Position numbers and translations under genes: made by a program. The notes beneath the pieces are model-generated. The model ran no database searches. It saw only the letters and a list, made by a program, of their open reading frames with translations, and had not been told where the DNA came from. Of a stretch of DNA of 64,000 nt, positions 29,079-37,113 are shown piece by piece; the first letter of the stretch is position 1; every line of letters begins with the position of its first letter. The DNA is from Streptomyces sclerotialus. GTDB lineage: Bacteria > Actinomycetota > Actinomycetes > Streptomycetales > Streptomycetaceae. Location: positions 3,558,501 to 3,622,500 of the forward strand of contig NZ_JBFOHP010000002.1 in the NCBI RefSeq assembly GCF_040907265.1, given 5' to 3'.

Positions 29079-30071
29079 ATGACCGCTGGCCCCGAAGTCG
29101 TCGAGAAAACCGTCAAGTCCGCCGACACCCCGCTGCCCTCCGCGACGCTGGGTGGCGACAGCAAACGCTCCGTCGAACAGATCACGCTGCTGCTGTTCAT
29201 CACCGTGCCGTTCCTCGCCCTGGTGGCCGCGGTGCCGCTGGCCTGGGGCTGGGGTGTGAGCTGGCTCGATCTGGGGCTGCTGGTGGCGATGTACTTCATC
29301 GGCTGCCACGGCATCACGATCGGTTTCCACCGCTACTTCACGCACGGGTCGTTCAAGGCGAAGCGGCCGCTGCGCATCGCGCTGGCGATCATGGGGTCGC
29401 TGGCCGTGGAAGGCCCGCTCGTGCGGTGGGTGGCCGACCACCGCAGGCACCACAAGTTCTCCGACGCGGAGGGTGACCCGCACTCCCCGTGGCGTTACGG
29501 CGAGACCGTGCCGGCCCTGCTGAAGGGCCTGTGGTGGGCGCACATGGCGTGGATGTTCGACGAGGAGCAGACGCCGCAGCACAAGTACGCGCCCGACCTG
29601 ATCAAGGACTCGGCGATCCGCACGATCTCCCGCCAGTTCGTCCTGTGGACGACCGTCTCGCTGCTGATCCCGCCGCTGGTCGGCGGGCTGGTGACCATGT
29701 CGTGGTGGGGCGCGTTCACCGCGTTCTTCTGGGGCTCCCTGGTGCGCGTCGCGCTGCTCCATCACGTCACGTGGTCGATCAACTCCATCTGCCACGCGGT
29801 GGGCAAGCGTCCCTTCAAGTCCCGGGACCGCTCGGGCAACGTCTGGTGGCTGGCGATCCTGTCCTGCGGTGAGTCCTGGCACAACCTGCACCACGCGGAC
29901 CCGACCTGCGCGCGGCACGGCGTGATGAAGGGGCAGCTGGACTCCAGCGCCCGGCTGATCAGCTGGTTCGAGCGACTGGGCTGGGCGTACGACGTGCGGT
30001 GGCCGAACGCCTCCCGGCTCGACTCGCGCCGCCAGGACAAGGCCGTGGCGGGGGGCGCCGCCCAGCGGTAG
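29079..30071 (+). CDS. Acyl-CoA/fatty acid desaturase
   Basis: This membrane di-iron enzyme introduces a double bond into acyl chains, probably delta-9, adjusting membrane fluidity. The 330-residue protein has the three histidine boxes of the acyl-CoA desaturase class: HRYFTH (in GITIGFHRYFTHG), HRRHH (VADHRRHHKFSD) and HNLHH (SWHNLHHADPTCARHG). Hydrophobic pairs flank the first and third boxes. The ATG has GAGGGA upstream. A TetR regulator gene follows 22 bases after the stop. Confidence 0.93.
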   Translation: MTAGPEVVEKTVKSADTPLPSATLGGDSKRSVEQITLLLFITVPFLALVAAVPLAWGWGVSWLDLGLLVAMYFIGCHGITIGFHRYFTHGSFKAKRPLRIALAIMGSLAVEGPLVRWVADHRRHHKFSDAEGDPHSPWRYGETVPALLKGLWWAHMAWMFDEEQTPQHKYAPDLIKDSAIRTISRQFVLWTTVSLLIPPLVGGLVTMSWWGAFTAFFWGSLVRVALLHHVTWSINSICHAVGKRPFKSRDRSGNVWWLAILSCGESWHNLHHADPTCARHGVMKGQLDSSARLISWFERLGWAYDVRWPNASRLDSRRQDKAVAGGAAQR

Positions 30072-30093
30072 CCGGGGAAGGCATGATTGTCAG

Positions 30094-30780
30094 GTGGCGA
30101 TCGATGGCAGCAGCGTGAGTGGCAGTAAGGACAAAGCGTCTTCCGGTGCGGGCGCGCGGCGTGCGCGGCGGGTCCGCATGACGGGCAAGGAGCGCCGGGA
30201 GCAGCTGCTGGACATCGGGCGCACGGTGTTCGCCGAGCGGGGCTTCGAGGGCACGTCGGTGGAGGAGATCGCGGCGAAGGCCGGGGTGTCCAAGCCGGTG
30301 GTGTACGAGCACTTCGGCGGCAAGGAAGGGCTGTACGCGGTCGTCGTGGACCGGGAGATGCGGCGGCTGCTGGACATGGTGACGGGTGCCCTGACCGCGG
30401 GGCACCCGCGCGAGCTGCTGGAGCAGGCGGCGTTCGCGCTGCTGGACTACATCGAGTCCTACACCGACGGCTTCCGCATCCTGGTGCGGGACTCCCCCGT
30501 GGCCCAGTCGACGGGCACGTTCGCGTCGCTGATCAGCGATATCGCGACGCAGGTCGAGGACATCCTGGGGCTGGAGTTCAAGGCCCGGGGCTTCGACCCG
30601 AAGCTGGCGCCGCTGTACGCGCAGGCGCTGGTCGGGATGGTCGCGCTGACCGGCCAGTGGTGGCTGGACGTGCGCAAGCCGAAGAAAGCGGAAGTCGCGG
30701 CGCACCTGGTGAACCTGGCCTGGCACGGGCTGGACGGGCTGGAGCCGAAACCGCGGCTGATAGGCCACCGCAAGGCCTGA
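30094..30780 (+). CDS. TetR/AcrR family regulator beside the desaturase
   Basis: The 228-residue protein starts at a GTG. A basic N-terminal extension of about 30 residues precedes the TetR DNA-binding domain (REQLLDIGRTVFAERGFEGTSVEEIAAKAGVSKPVVYEHFGGKEGLYAVV). The remaining helical ligand domain is of typical length. Its placement directly after the desaturase suggests it represses that gene in response to acyl-CoA or fatty acid, acting at the inverted repeats around 29028-29046. The ligand is inference. Confidence 0.9.
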   Translation: MAIDGSSVSGSKDKASSGAGARRARRVRMTGKERREQLLDIGRTVFAERGFEGTSVEEIAAKAGVSKPVVYEHFGGKEGLYAVVVDREMRRLLDMVTGALTAGHPRELLEQAAFALLDYIESYTDGFRILVRDSPVAQSTGTFASLISDIATQVEDILGLEFKARGFDPKLAPLYAQALVGMVALTGQWWLDVRKPKKAEVAAHLVNLAWHGLDGLEPKPRLIGHRKA

Positions 30781-30850
30781 CCATTGACCACACCCGCCCC
30801 AAAGTTCACCCGAAAGAGTGAGCGGCGCAGGGGGCTCCCGGTGCGCCGCG

Positions 30851-31210
30851 TCAGTACAGGGGTTCGAGGAATTCGAGTCGATTGCCGACCGGGTCGTGGG
30901 AGTAGAAGCGGCGGTGACCCGGGAGGCCGTCGTCCCAGGTGACATCCGCTCCCTGGGCCGCCAGCCGGGCGGCGAAGGCGTCGATGCCCGTGACGAGGAT
31001 GCCGGGGTGGGCCTTGGCCGCCGGCCGGAAGCCGTCCTCGACGCCGAGGTGGAGACGGACCGGACCGGCCTCGAACCAGCACCCGCCCACGGCGAGCCCG
31101 GGCGGCTTGGGAACCCGGGTCATGCCCAGGACGCCCTCGTAGTACGCGGTCAGCGCACCCTCGGAGCCGGGCGGCGCCGCCAGCTGGACGTGGTCGAGGC
31201 CGGTGATCAT
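30851..31210 (-). CDS. VOC/glyoxalase-like protein
   Basis: This 119-residue single VOC domain begins with the typical LDHVQLAAPPGSEGALTAYYEGVLGM and ends with GHRRFYSHDPVGNRLEFLEP. Metal ligand positions fit His in DHVQL, His in RLHLGV and the final Glu. Members range from dioxygenases to binding proteins; no substrate can be assigned. It starts 3 bases after the tam stop, so it is probably co-transcribed and under TamR control. Confidence 0.9.
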   Translation of the reverse strand: MITGLDHVQLAAPPGSEGALTAYYEGVLGMTRVPKPPGLAVGGCWFEAGPVRLHLGVEDGFRPAAKAHPGILVTGIDAFAARLAAQGADVTWDDGLPGHRRFYSHDPVGNRLEFLEPLY

Positions 31211-31213
31211 CCG

Positions 31214-32038
31214 CTAGACCTCCTTGCGTGCCACGGCGAAGATCCGCCGGAAGGGGAAGACGGTGCCGTGCGGCCCCGCCGGGTAGGCCTTGCGCAGCAG
31301 GTCGCGGTACTGGTCGAGGAACTCCTCGCGGGCCTCGGGGTCGTCCTCGAGCGCTGTGAGGACGGGGCGCAGGGCGGTGCCCTTCACCCAGTCCAGCACC
31401 GGGTCCTCGCCCCGCAGGACCTGCACGTACGTGGTCTCCCAGGCGTCCGCCGCGCAGCCCAGGTCGATCAGCCGCTTCAGGTACTCCGCCGGCTCCAGGA
31501 CATGCACGAAGCGCCGCCCCTGGTCACCCAGGCGGGCCCGCCACCGGGGGGTGTCGCACAGGTCCCCCAGAAGGGCGTGGCTGGGCGAGGTGAAGTTGCC
31601 GGGGACCTGGAAGGCGAGGGTGCCGCCGGGGGCGAGGGAGTCGAGCCAGGGCCCGAAGGAGTCCTCGTGGCCGGGGACCCACTGCAGTGCCGCGTTGGAG
31701 ACGATCAGGTCGAAGGGTTCCTCGGGGATCCAGGTGGCGGCGTCGGCGGGGGCGAAGTCCAGCAGCCCGCCGCCCGGCGTGGGGCCCTCGTAGGACCGGG
31801 CCCTGGCCAGCATGTCGGCGGAGCTGTCGAAGCCGGTGATGTGCGCGTCGGGCCAGCGGTCCGCTATCAGGACCGTGACGTTGCCGGGGCCGCAGCCCAG
31901 GTCGGCGATGCGCGGACGGCGGGCGGCGGGCAGCTCGGGGATCCGGGCGAGCAGGTCCAGGAACGGGCGGGTGCGGTGGGTCGCGTGGCGGAGATACTGC
32001 TGTGGGTCCCAGGTCGGCGCAACGTGCGTGTCGTGCAT
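31214..32038 (-). CDS. tam: Trans-aconitate 2-methyltransferase
   Basis: Tam methylates trans-aconitate, an aconitase inhibitor formed from cis-aconitate, relieving the TCA cycle. The 274-residue protein begins with TWDPQQYLRHATHRTRPFLDLLARI, typical of Tam. It has the SAM motif IADLGCGPGNVTVLIADRWP and FDLIVSNAALQWVPGHE. It is divergent from a MarR-family gene with a perfect palindrome between them. This arrangement matches the described S. coelicolor tam/tamR pair. Confidence 0.94.
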   Translation of the reverse strand: MHDTHVAPTWDPQQYLRHATHRTRPFLDLLARIPELPAARRPRIADLGCGPGNVTVLIADRWPDAHITGFDSSADMLARARSYEGPTPGGGLLDFAPADAATWIPEEPFDLIVSNAALQWVPGHEDSFGPWLDSLAPGGTLAFQVPGNFTSPSHALLGDLCDTPRWRARLGDQGRRFVHVLEPAEYLKRLIDLGCAADAWETTYVQVLRGEDPVLDWVKGTALRPVLTALEDDPEAREEFLDQYRDLLRKAYPAGPHGTVFPFRRIFAVARKEV

Positions 32039-32120
32039 GGTCGAACCCCTCTGCTGATCGGGCCAGTGCCGGTGGAGCAGGAACTGCTGCCGACGCTGCC
32101 CAATCGTCCAGGGAAATATA

Positions 32121-32134
32121 TCTTGATGTCAAGA
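32121..32134. promoter_or_regulatory. TamR-type MarR operator
   Basis: TCTTGATGTCAAGA is an inverted repeat (TCTTGA-tg-TCAAGA) flanked by A/T-rich sequence (ATATA), in the 131-base gap between the divergent tam and tamR genes. MarR proteins of the HucR/TamR type bind 16-18 bp palindromes of this kind. Confidence 0.8.
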
Positions 32135-32169
32135 GACTTCACGTCGACACAACCACTACACTGATCGTC

Positions 32170-32667
32170 ATGGAGGACGAGGTCGACCGACTGGTCGCAG
32201 CATGGCGCCGCGAGCGCCCCGACCTCGATGTGGAACCACTCGAGGTGCTCAGCCGTATCAGCCGGCTCGCCCGGCATCTCGACCGCGCGCGGCGGCTGGC
32301 CTTCTCCGAGGTGGGTCTCGAACCCTGGGAATTCGACGTCCTCACCGCGCTGCGCCGCGCGGGCTCCCCGTACCAGCTCTCCCCCGGCCAGCTGCTCACC
32401 CAGACCCTGGTCACCTCCGGCACCATGACCAACCGTATCGACCGGCTCGCCAAGAAGGGCCTCGTCGAGCGGCTGCCCGACCCCAGCGACCGGCGCGGCG
32501 TCCTCGTCCGGCTCACCGCGGAAGGGCGCGACCGCGCGGATCAATCGCTGGCCGGGCTGCTCACCCAGGAGCGGGCGATCCTGGCCGAACTCTCCCGCGC
32601 GGAGCGCGCGGAACTGGCGGGTCTGCTCCGCCAGCTGACGGCCCCGTTCGACAACATCCCGGGCTGA
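32170..32667 (+). CDS. tamR: MarR family regulator TamR
   Basis: The ATG at 32170 gives 165 residues. The N-terminal extension helix (MEDEVDRLVAAWRRERPDL) is typical of the urate/citrate-responsive UrtR/TamR branch. The winged helix includes FDVLTALRRAG, QLLTQTLVTSGTMTNRIDRLAKKGLVERLPDPSDRRGVLVRLTAEG. In S. coelicolor TamR represses tam and itself and is released by citrate and trans-aconitate. I assign the name from the divergent tam gene and palindrome, not from sequence comparison. Confidence 0.88.
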   Translation: MEDEVDRLVAAWRRERPDLDVEPLEVLSRISRLARHLDRARRLAFSEVGLEPWEFDVLTALRRAGSPYQLSPGQLLTQTLVTSGTMTNRIDRLAKKGLVERLPDPSDRRGVLVRLTAEGRDRADQSLAGLLTQERAILAELSRAERAELAGLLRQLTAPFDNIPG

Positions 32668-32677
32668 TCGCCCCGCC

Positions 32678-32840
32678 AGGGGCGCGGGGAACTGCGCGAA
32701 CGGCCACGACGGCGCCGCGGATGGCCCGGTGGCGCGCCCCCAACGGCGGGCCGGTGGCTCCTTCCCAAGAACTCGGGACGTCCTCCCGGCGGCCCGGTAC
32801 CGTGCCGCGACGGCTGGTAGCGCAGCTCCCCGCGCCCCTT
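32678..32840. repeat. Long-spaced inverted repeat of a common Streptomyces intergenic element
   Basis: The left arm (32678-32698, GGGGCGCGGGGAACTGCG) has its near-perfect reverse complement at 32821-32838 (CGCAGCTCCCCGCGCCCC, one mismatch). About 120 bases lie between the arms, without a gene. Elements with this arm sequence are, as I recall, frequent between Streptomyces genes. It fills the gap between tamR and the SDR gene. Confidence 0.7.
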
Positions 32841-32891
32841 ACCGGGGCGCCCTCTTGCCCGAGGCGGCATGCGTCCACTTGGATCGCGGCC

Positions 32892-33674
32892 ATGAGCCAG
32901 CAGCGCGATGCGCCGCCCGCAACGGCACGATTCCACGGCCGTACCCACCTCGTCACCGGCGCCGCCTCCGGCATCGGCGCGGCGACCGCCGACCGGCTCG
33001 CCGCGGAAGGCGCCCGCGTCCTCCTCCTCGACATCGACGACGAGCGCGGCGAGCACACCGCGCGCCGCATCCGTGCCGCCGGCGGCACGGCCTCCTACGA
33101 GCACTGCGACGTCACCGACGAGGCCGCCTGGCAGCGCGCCGTGGCCGCCGCCCGGGGCCGCTACGGCCCGGTCGACGGCCTGGTCTCCAACGCCTTCACC
33201 CACTACGCCGCGCCCGCCGACCGCACCCCGCGCGCCGACTGGGACCACCAGCTCGCCGTCAACCTCACCGGCGCGTTCCTCGGCGTACGGGCGGCCCTGG
33301 ACGATCTGCGCGCGCGGCAGGGCGCCGTCGTGCTGACCTCCTCCGTGCACGCCCGATTCGGGCTGCCGGGGCGGCCCGCGTACGCCGCCTCCAAGGCGGG
33401 CCTGACCGGCCTCGCCCGCCAGCTGGCCGTCGAGTACGGGCCCGACGTACGGGTGAACTCCGTGCTGCCCGGCCCCGTCCTCACCCCGGCCTGGGAAGGC
33501 ATCGCCGAGGAGGACCGCCGGGCCACCGCCGCCGAGACCGCCGCCGCGCGGCTCGGCCGGCCCGAGGAGGTCGCCGCCACGATCGCCTTCCTGCTCTCCG
33601 CCGACGCCTCCTTCGTCACCGGCGCGAGCCTCGTCGTCGACGGCGGCTGGAGCGTCCTGAAGAACTCCTCCTGA
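32892..33674 (+). CDS. SDR family oxidoreductase
   Basis: The ATG at 32892 gives 260 residues, a typical classical SDR. It has the cofactor motif TGAASGIGAATADRL, NAG-type position VSNAFTH, catalytic Ser in LTSSVHA and YAASK (Tyr and Lys). The C-terminal VTGASLVVDGGWSV is also typical. The acidic residue after the second strand (DIDDE) suggests NAD preference. It precedes the beta-galactosidase gene by 77 bases and may share its transcript, so a sugar or polyol substrate is possible. Confidence 0.92.
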   Translation: MSQQRDAPPATARFHGRTHLVTGAASGIGAATADRLAAEGARVLLLDIDDERGEHTARRIRAAGGTASYEHCDVTDEAAWQRAVAAARGRYGPVDGLVSNAFTHYAAPADRTPRADWDHQLAVNLTGAFLGVRAALDDLRARQGAVVLTSSVHARFGLPGRPAYAASKAGLTGLARQLAVEYGPDVRVNSVLPGPVLTPAWEGIAEEDRRATAAETAAARLGRPEEVAATIAFLLSADASFVTGASLVVDGGWSVLKNSS

Positions 33675-33751
33675 CCAGCCACAGCGACCACTCGTCCACA
33701 GCAGCACCGCAACGACCACGCGACCCGACAAGCCCCCAGGGGGACCGCGCG

Positions 33752-35761
33752 ATGGCAATCCGGTACGGCGGGGACTACAACCCCGAGCAGTGGCCCGAGG
33801 ACGTACGGGCCGAGGACCTCGTCCTCATGAAGCAGGCGCACGTCACGATGGTGACCGCCGGGATCTTCTCCTGGGCCGGGGTCGAACCCCGGCCCGGCGC
33901 TTACGACTTCGGCTGGTTCGACCGCGTCATGGACGGCCTCGGCCAGGCGGGCGTCGCGGTCTGCCTGGCCACCATGACCGCCTCACCACCGCCCTGGCTC
34001 GCCCACCGGTACCCCGAGACGCTTCCCGAGGACGCCGACGGCACCCGTCGCTGGCCGGGCGCCCGCCAGCACTACTGCCCCTCCAGCCCGGTCTACCGCG
34101 AGCACGCCGTCCGCCTCGTCGAACGCCTCGCCCACCGCTACGCCGGTCACCCCGCGCTCGCCCTGTGGCACATCGGCAACGAGTACGGCTGCCACACCCG
34201 GCAGTGCTACTGCGACGTCTCGGCCCGCGACTTCCGCCGCTGGCTGCGCGAGCGCTACGGCACCGTCGAGGCGCTCAACGACGCCTGGTCCACCGCCTTC
34301 TGGTCGCAGGCCTACGGCGACTTCGAGGAGGTGCTGCCGCCGCGCGCCGCGCCCGCCTCCGCCAACCCCGCGCAGCAGCTGGACTACCTCCGCTTCAGCG
34401 ACGACGCACTGCGCGCCTGCTACCTCGCCGAGAAGGAGGTGCTCAACCGCGTCACCCCGGACGTGCCGGTCACCACCAACCTCATGCCGGACCACAAGCC
34501 CGTCGACGCCTTCGCCTGGGCCCGCGACATGGACGTCATGGCGCTCGACTTCTACCAGGACCCCTATGTGGCGGACGACCACATCCGTGCCGGCTACCAC
34601 TTCGACCTGATGCGCTCGGCCCGCGGCGGCCAGCCCTGGCTGCTCCTGGAACAGGCGCCGAGCGCCGTCAACTGGCGCCCCCGCAACGGCCCCAAGCCGC
34701 CCGGCGCGATGCGGCTGTGGAGCTGGCAGGCCGTCGCCCAGGGCGCCGACGCGGTGCTGTTCTTCCAGTGGCGCCAGTCGCTCGGCGGCGCCGAGAAGTA
34801 CCACTCGGCGATGGTCCCGCACGGCGGCACCGACACCCGGATCTTCCGCGAGGTCACCGAGCTGGGGCGGGAGCTGGCCGCCGTACCGGGTATCGAGGGC
34901 ACCCGCTCCGAGGCGCAGGTGGCGCTGCTCGCCGACTGGGACAGCCGGCGGGCGCTGGAGCTGGACTCCCGGCCCTCCACCGCGCTGGAGGCACCCGAAC
35001 GGGCCCTGGCCCACTACCGTCCGCTGTTCGAGGCCGGGGTCGCCTGCGACGTCGTACCGCCCGACCGTGACCTGTCCAACTACCGTCTGGTCGTCGTCCC
35101 CAACCTCTACCTGCTGCGCACGGAGGACGCCGAACGGCTGGCCGCGTACGTGCACGGCGGCGGGCACCTGCTGGTGTCGTTCTTCTCCGGCATCGTCGAC
35201 GCCCACGACCGGGTGCATCCCGGCGGCTACCCGGCGCCGCTGCGCGAGCTGCTGGGCCTGCGGGTGGAGGAGTTCCGGCCGCTGGACGAGGGCGTACGGC
35301 TGCTGCTGCGCGGACGGTACTCGGGCCGCGCCGACCTCTGGGCCGAGGACATCGTCCTCGACGGCGCGGGCTCGGTCGTCGACTTCGTCGGCGAGGAACC
35401 GGCGCTGCAGCCCGCGATCACCCGCCACACCTACGGCCGGGGCACCGCCTGGTACGTCGGCACCCGTCCCGACCCCGGCCTGATGCGGCACCTGATGGAC
35501 GACGTACGGGAGGCCGCGGGCGTCACACCCGTACTGCCGGGACTGCCGGCCGGCGTGCAGGCCACCGTGCGCTCCGGGGCCCGCGGACGCTATCTCTTCC
35601 TGCTCAACCACGGGCAGGAACCGGCCTCCGTACAGCTGCCGGAGCCCATGGCCGACGCACTGGCACAGGCCACGCCGCGGGCGGCAGCCGTGCATCACCT
35701 CACCCTGCCCGCCCGCGGCGTGGCCGTCCTGACGGAGCCCGGCCCGCGGACCGGCTCCTGA
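33752..35761 (+). CDS. GH42 beta-galactosidase
   Basis: This 669-residue enzyme of glycoside hydrolase family 42 hydrolyses terminal beta-galactosides. The N-terminal TIM barrel has MAIRYGGDYNPEQWPEDV, the acid/base HIGNEYGCH (NE) and the nucleophile region LLLEQAPSAVNW. A Cys-rich segment (CHTRQCYCDVSA) fits the zinc site seen in some members. A trimerisation domain with a flavodoxin-like fold and a C-terminal beta domain follow. It has no signal peptide, so it acts inside the cell. The ribosome site is AGGGGGA. Freed galactose could feed the gal genes 1.4 kb away, though they are separated by a regulator gene. Confidence 0.95.
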   Translation: MAIRYGGDYNPEQWPEDVRAEDLVLMKQAHVTMVTAGIFSWAGVEPRPGAYDFGWFDRVMDGLGQAGVAVCLATMTASPPPWLAHRYPETLPEDADGTRRWPGARQHYCPSSPVYREHAVRLVERLAHRYAGHPALALWHIGNEYGCHTRQCYCDVSARDFRRWLRERYGTVEALNDAWSTAFWSQAYGDFEEVLPPRAAPASANPAQQLDYLRFSDDALRACYLAEKEVLNRVTPDVPVTTNLMPDHKPVDAFAWARDMDVMALDFYQDPYVADDHIRAGYHFDLMRSARGGQPWLLLEQAPSAVNWRPRNGPKPPGAMRLWSWQAVAQGADAVLFFQWRQSLGGAEKYHSAMVPHGGTDTRIFREVTELGRELAAVPGIEGTRSEAQVALLADWDSRRALELDSRPSTALEAPERALAHYRPLFEAGVACDVVPPDRDLSNYRLVVVPNLYLLRTEDAERLAAYVHGGGHLLVSFFSGIVDAHDRVHPGGYPAPLRELLGLRVEEFRPLDEGVRLLLRGRYSGRADLWAEDIVLDGAGSVVDFVGEEPALQPAITRHTYGRGTAWYVGTRPDPGLMRHLMDDVREAAGVTPVLPGLPAGVQATVRSGARGRYLFLLNHGQEPASVQLPEPMADALAQATPRAAAVHHLTLPARGVAVLTEPGPRTGS

Positions 35762-35809
35762 GAGTCCTGACCCGGGCCACGGCCCCGGACGGCGGGGCGG
35801 TCAGGGTCT

Positions 35810-35839
35810 GCCGGCGGCCGGGACGCACCGGCCGCCGGC
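35810..35839. terminator. Bidirectional hairpin after the GH42 gene
   Basis: GCCGGCGGCCGG (35810-35821) pairs perfectly with 35828-35839 around a 6-base loop. It lies between the convergent beta-galactosidase and LuxR regulator genes. Confidence 0.85.
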
Positions 35840-35883
35840 CGCCGTACCGGCCGGGGCCCGGCCACCGGCGGCGCCCCGGCCCG

Positions 35884-36690
35884 TCACGGCACCGAGACCG
35901 ACGCCGTCGGCACCGGCTGCGCGGCCGGGGACGACGGGGGCGGCTCCAGCTCGACCGGCCCCACCCCGGCCCGGCGCGCCAGCGCCACCGCGGCGAGCGT
36001 GGAGTGCACCCCGAGCTTGCCCAGGACGTTCTGCATGTGGGTACGGACCGTGTGCGGGGAGAGGAACAGCCGCTCCGCGACCGCCTTGCGGCCGAGCCCC
36101 GCGACCATGCAGCGCAGCACCTCGCGCTCGCGCGGGGTGAGGGACTCCACCAGCCGCTCGCTCTCGGTGCGGTGCTTGCGCGCCGCCGTCAGCTCCCGCA
36201 GCACCCCCGTCAGGAGCGCGGGCGGCAGATGCGTCTCGTCCCGCAGCACGCCGCGGATCACGGCCAGCAGGCGGGAGAGCGAGCAGTCCTTCGCGACCCA
36301 GCCGCCGGCCCCCGCCTGGAGCGCCGCCGCGGCCCTGCGCGGGTCGTCCTTCTCCGCGAGCACCACGGCGCGGACCAGCGGGTGGGTGGTGCGGACCGTG
36401 GTGACCAGCGATATGCCGTCCACGGGCGCGCCGTCGGCCGCGCCGTCCCGCGGGACCTGCGGCCGCATGGGGACGGCCGCGAGCGGTGCGACGGCCGTGC
36501 CGAGGTCGGCGTCGACAAGCATGACGTCGAAGCGCCGGCCCTCGGAGGCCGCCCGCTCCAGACTGCGCAGGGCCGCCGGTCCGCTCCCGGCCGCCGCCAC
36601 GTCCACGTCCTGTTCGGCCGCGAGGGCAGCCGCCAGGGACTCGGCAAAGATGCGGTGGTCGTCGACCACCAAGACCCGGATGCGTTGCAC
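35884..36690 (-). CDS. Orphan NarL/LuxR-type response regulator with receiver insertion
   Basis: This 268-residue protein starts at a GTG with GGGGG upstream. The receiver has LVVDDHRIF and a likely phosphorylated Asp in VMLVDADLG. About 30 extra residues (PLAAVPMRPQVPRDGAADG) are inserted after that strand, and the usual Lys is in WVAKDC. The C-terminal HTH is intact (LTPREREVLRCMVAGLGRKAVAERLFLSPHTVRTHMQNVL). A Pro/Ser-rich tail follows. No kinase gene is adjacent. Confidence 0.9.
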   Translation of the reverse strand: MQRIRVLVVDDHRIFAESLAAALAAEQDVDVAAAGSGPAALRSLERAASEGRRFDVMLVDADLGTAVAPLAAVPMRPQVPRDGAADGAPVDGISLVTTVRTTHPLVRAVVLAEKDDPRRAAAALQAGAGGWVAKDCSLSRLLAVIRGVLRDETHLPPALLTGVLRELTAARKHRTESERLVESLTPREREVLRCMVAGLGRKAVAERLFLSPHTVRTHMQNVLGKLGVHSTLAAVALARRAGVGPVELEPPPSSPAAQPVPTASVSVP

Positions 36691-37113
36691 TGAGGACCCC
36701 CTGTCTCGGGGAACGAGCGGATACGGATACGTGCGCCCGGCGGCGGAGACGCCGCAGCGGCACGGCCGCCGCCGTGCTGCACCGCTGTCCCACCCCGGGC
36801 GCCGTACCTCCCTCCCCGCGCCGCGTTCGGCGGGGAGGGTTCAGCTCGCCCCCTGATCGGCACCGGCCCCCACCGGTGCTCTGTTCAGCGTACGTACGGG
36901 GTCCGGCAACGGAAGCCGATTGGCAAAACTGCCCGACCCATGTGTTCAGGGTGGGGCAGCCGGCTCACCGCGAGGCGCCAGTAGCCGGTGATCGGCTCAT
37001 TCCGGCCGGTTACCGCCGGACGCCCGCGGGTCTCTCGGCCAGTCGCGGATACCGGCTGACAGCGGGTCCCGGGTGTGCGGTGGCGGGCACCCGAGCCCCC
37101 GCCGCCGCCCCCG
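36691..37113. other. 423-bp non-coding region between LuxR regulator and galK
   Basis: I see no gene here. It holds the leader of the LuxR gene and the downstream region of galK. One short inverted repeat is visible (GCACCGG at 36860 with CCGGTGC ending at 36879), a possible weak terminator. No strong promoter stands out. Confidence 0.5.
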
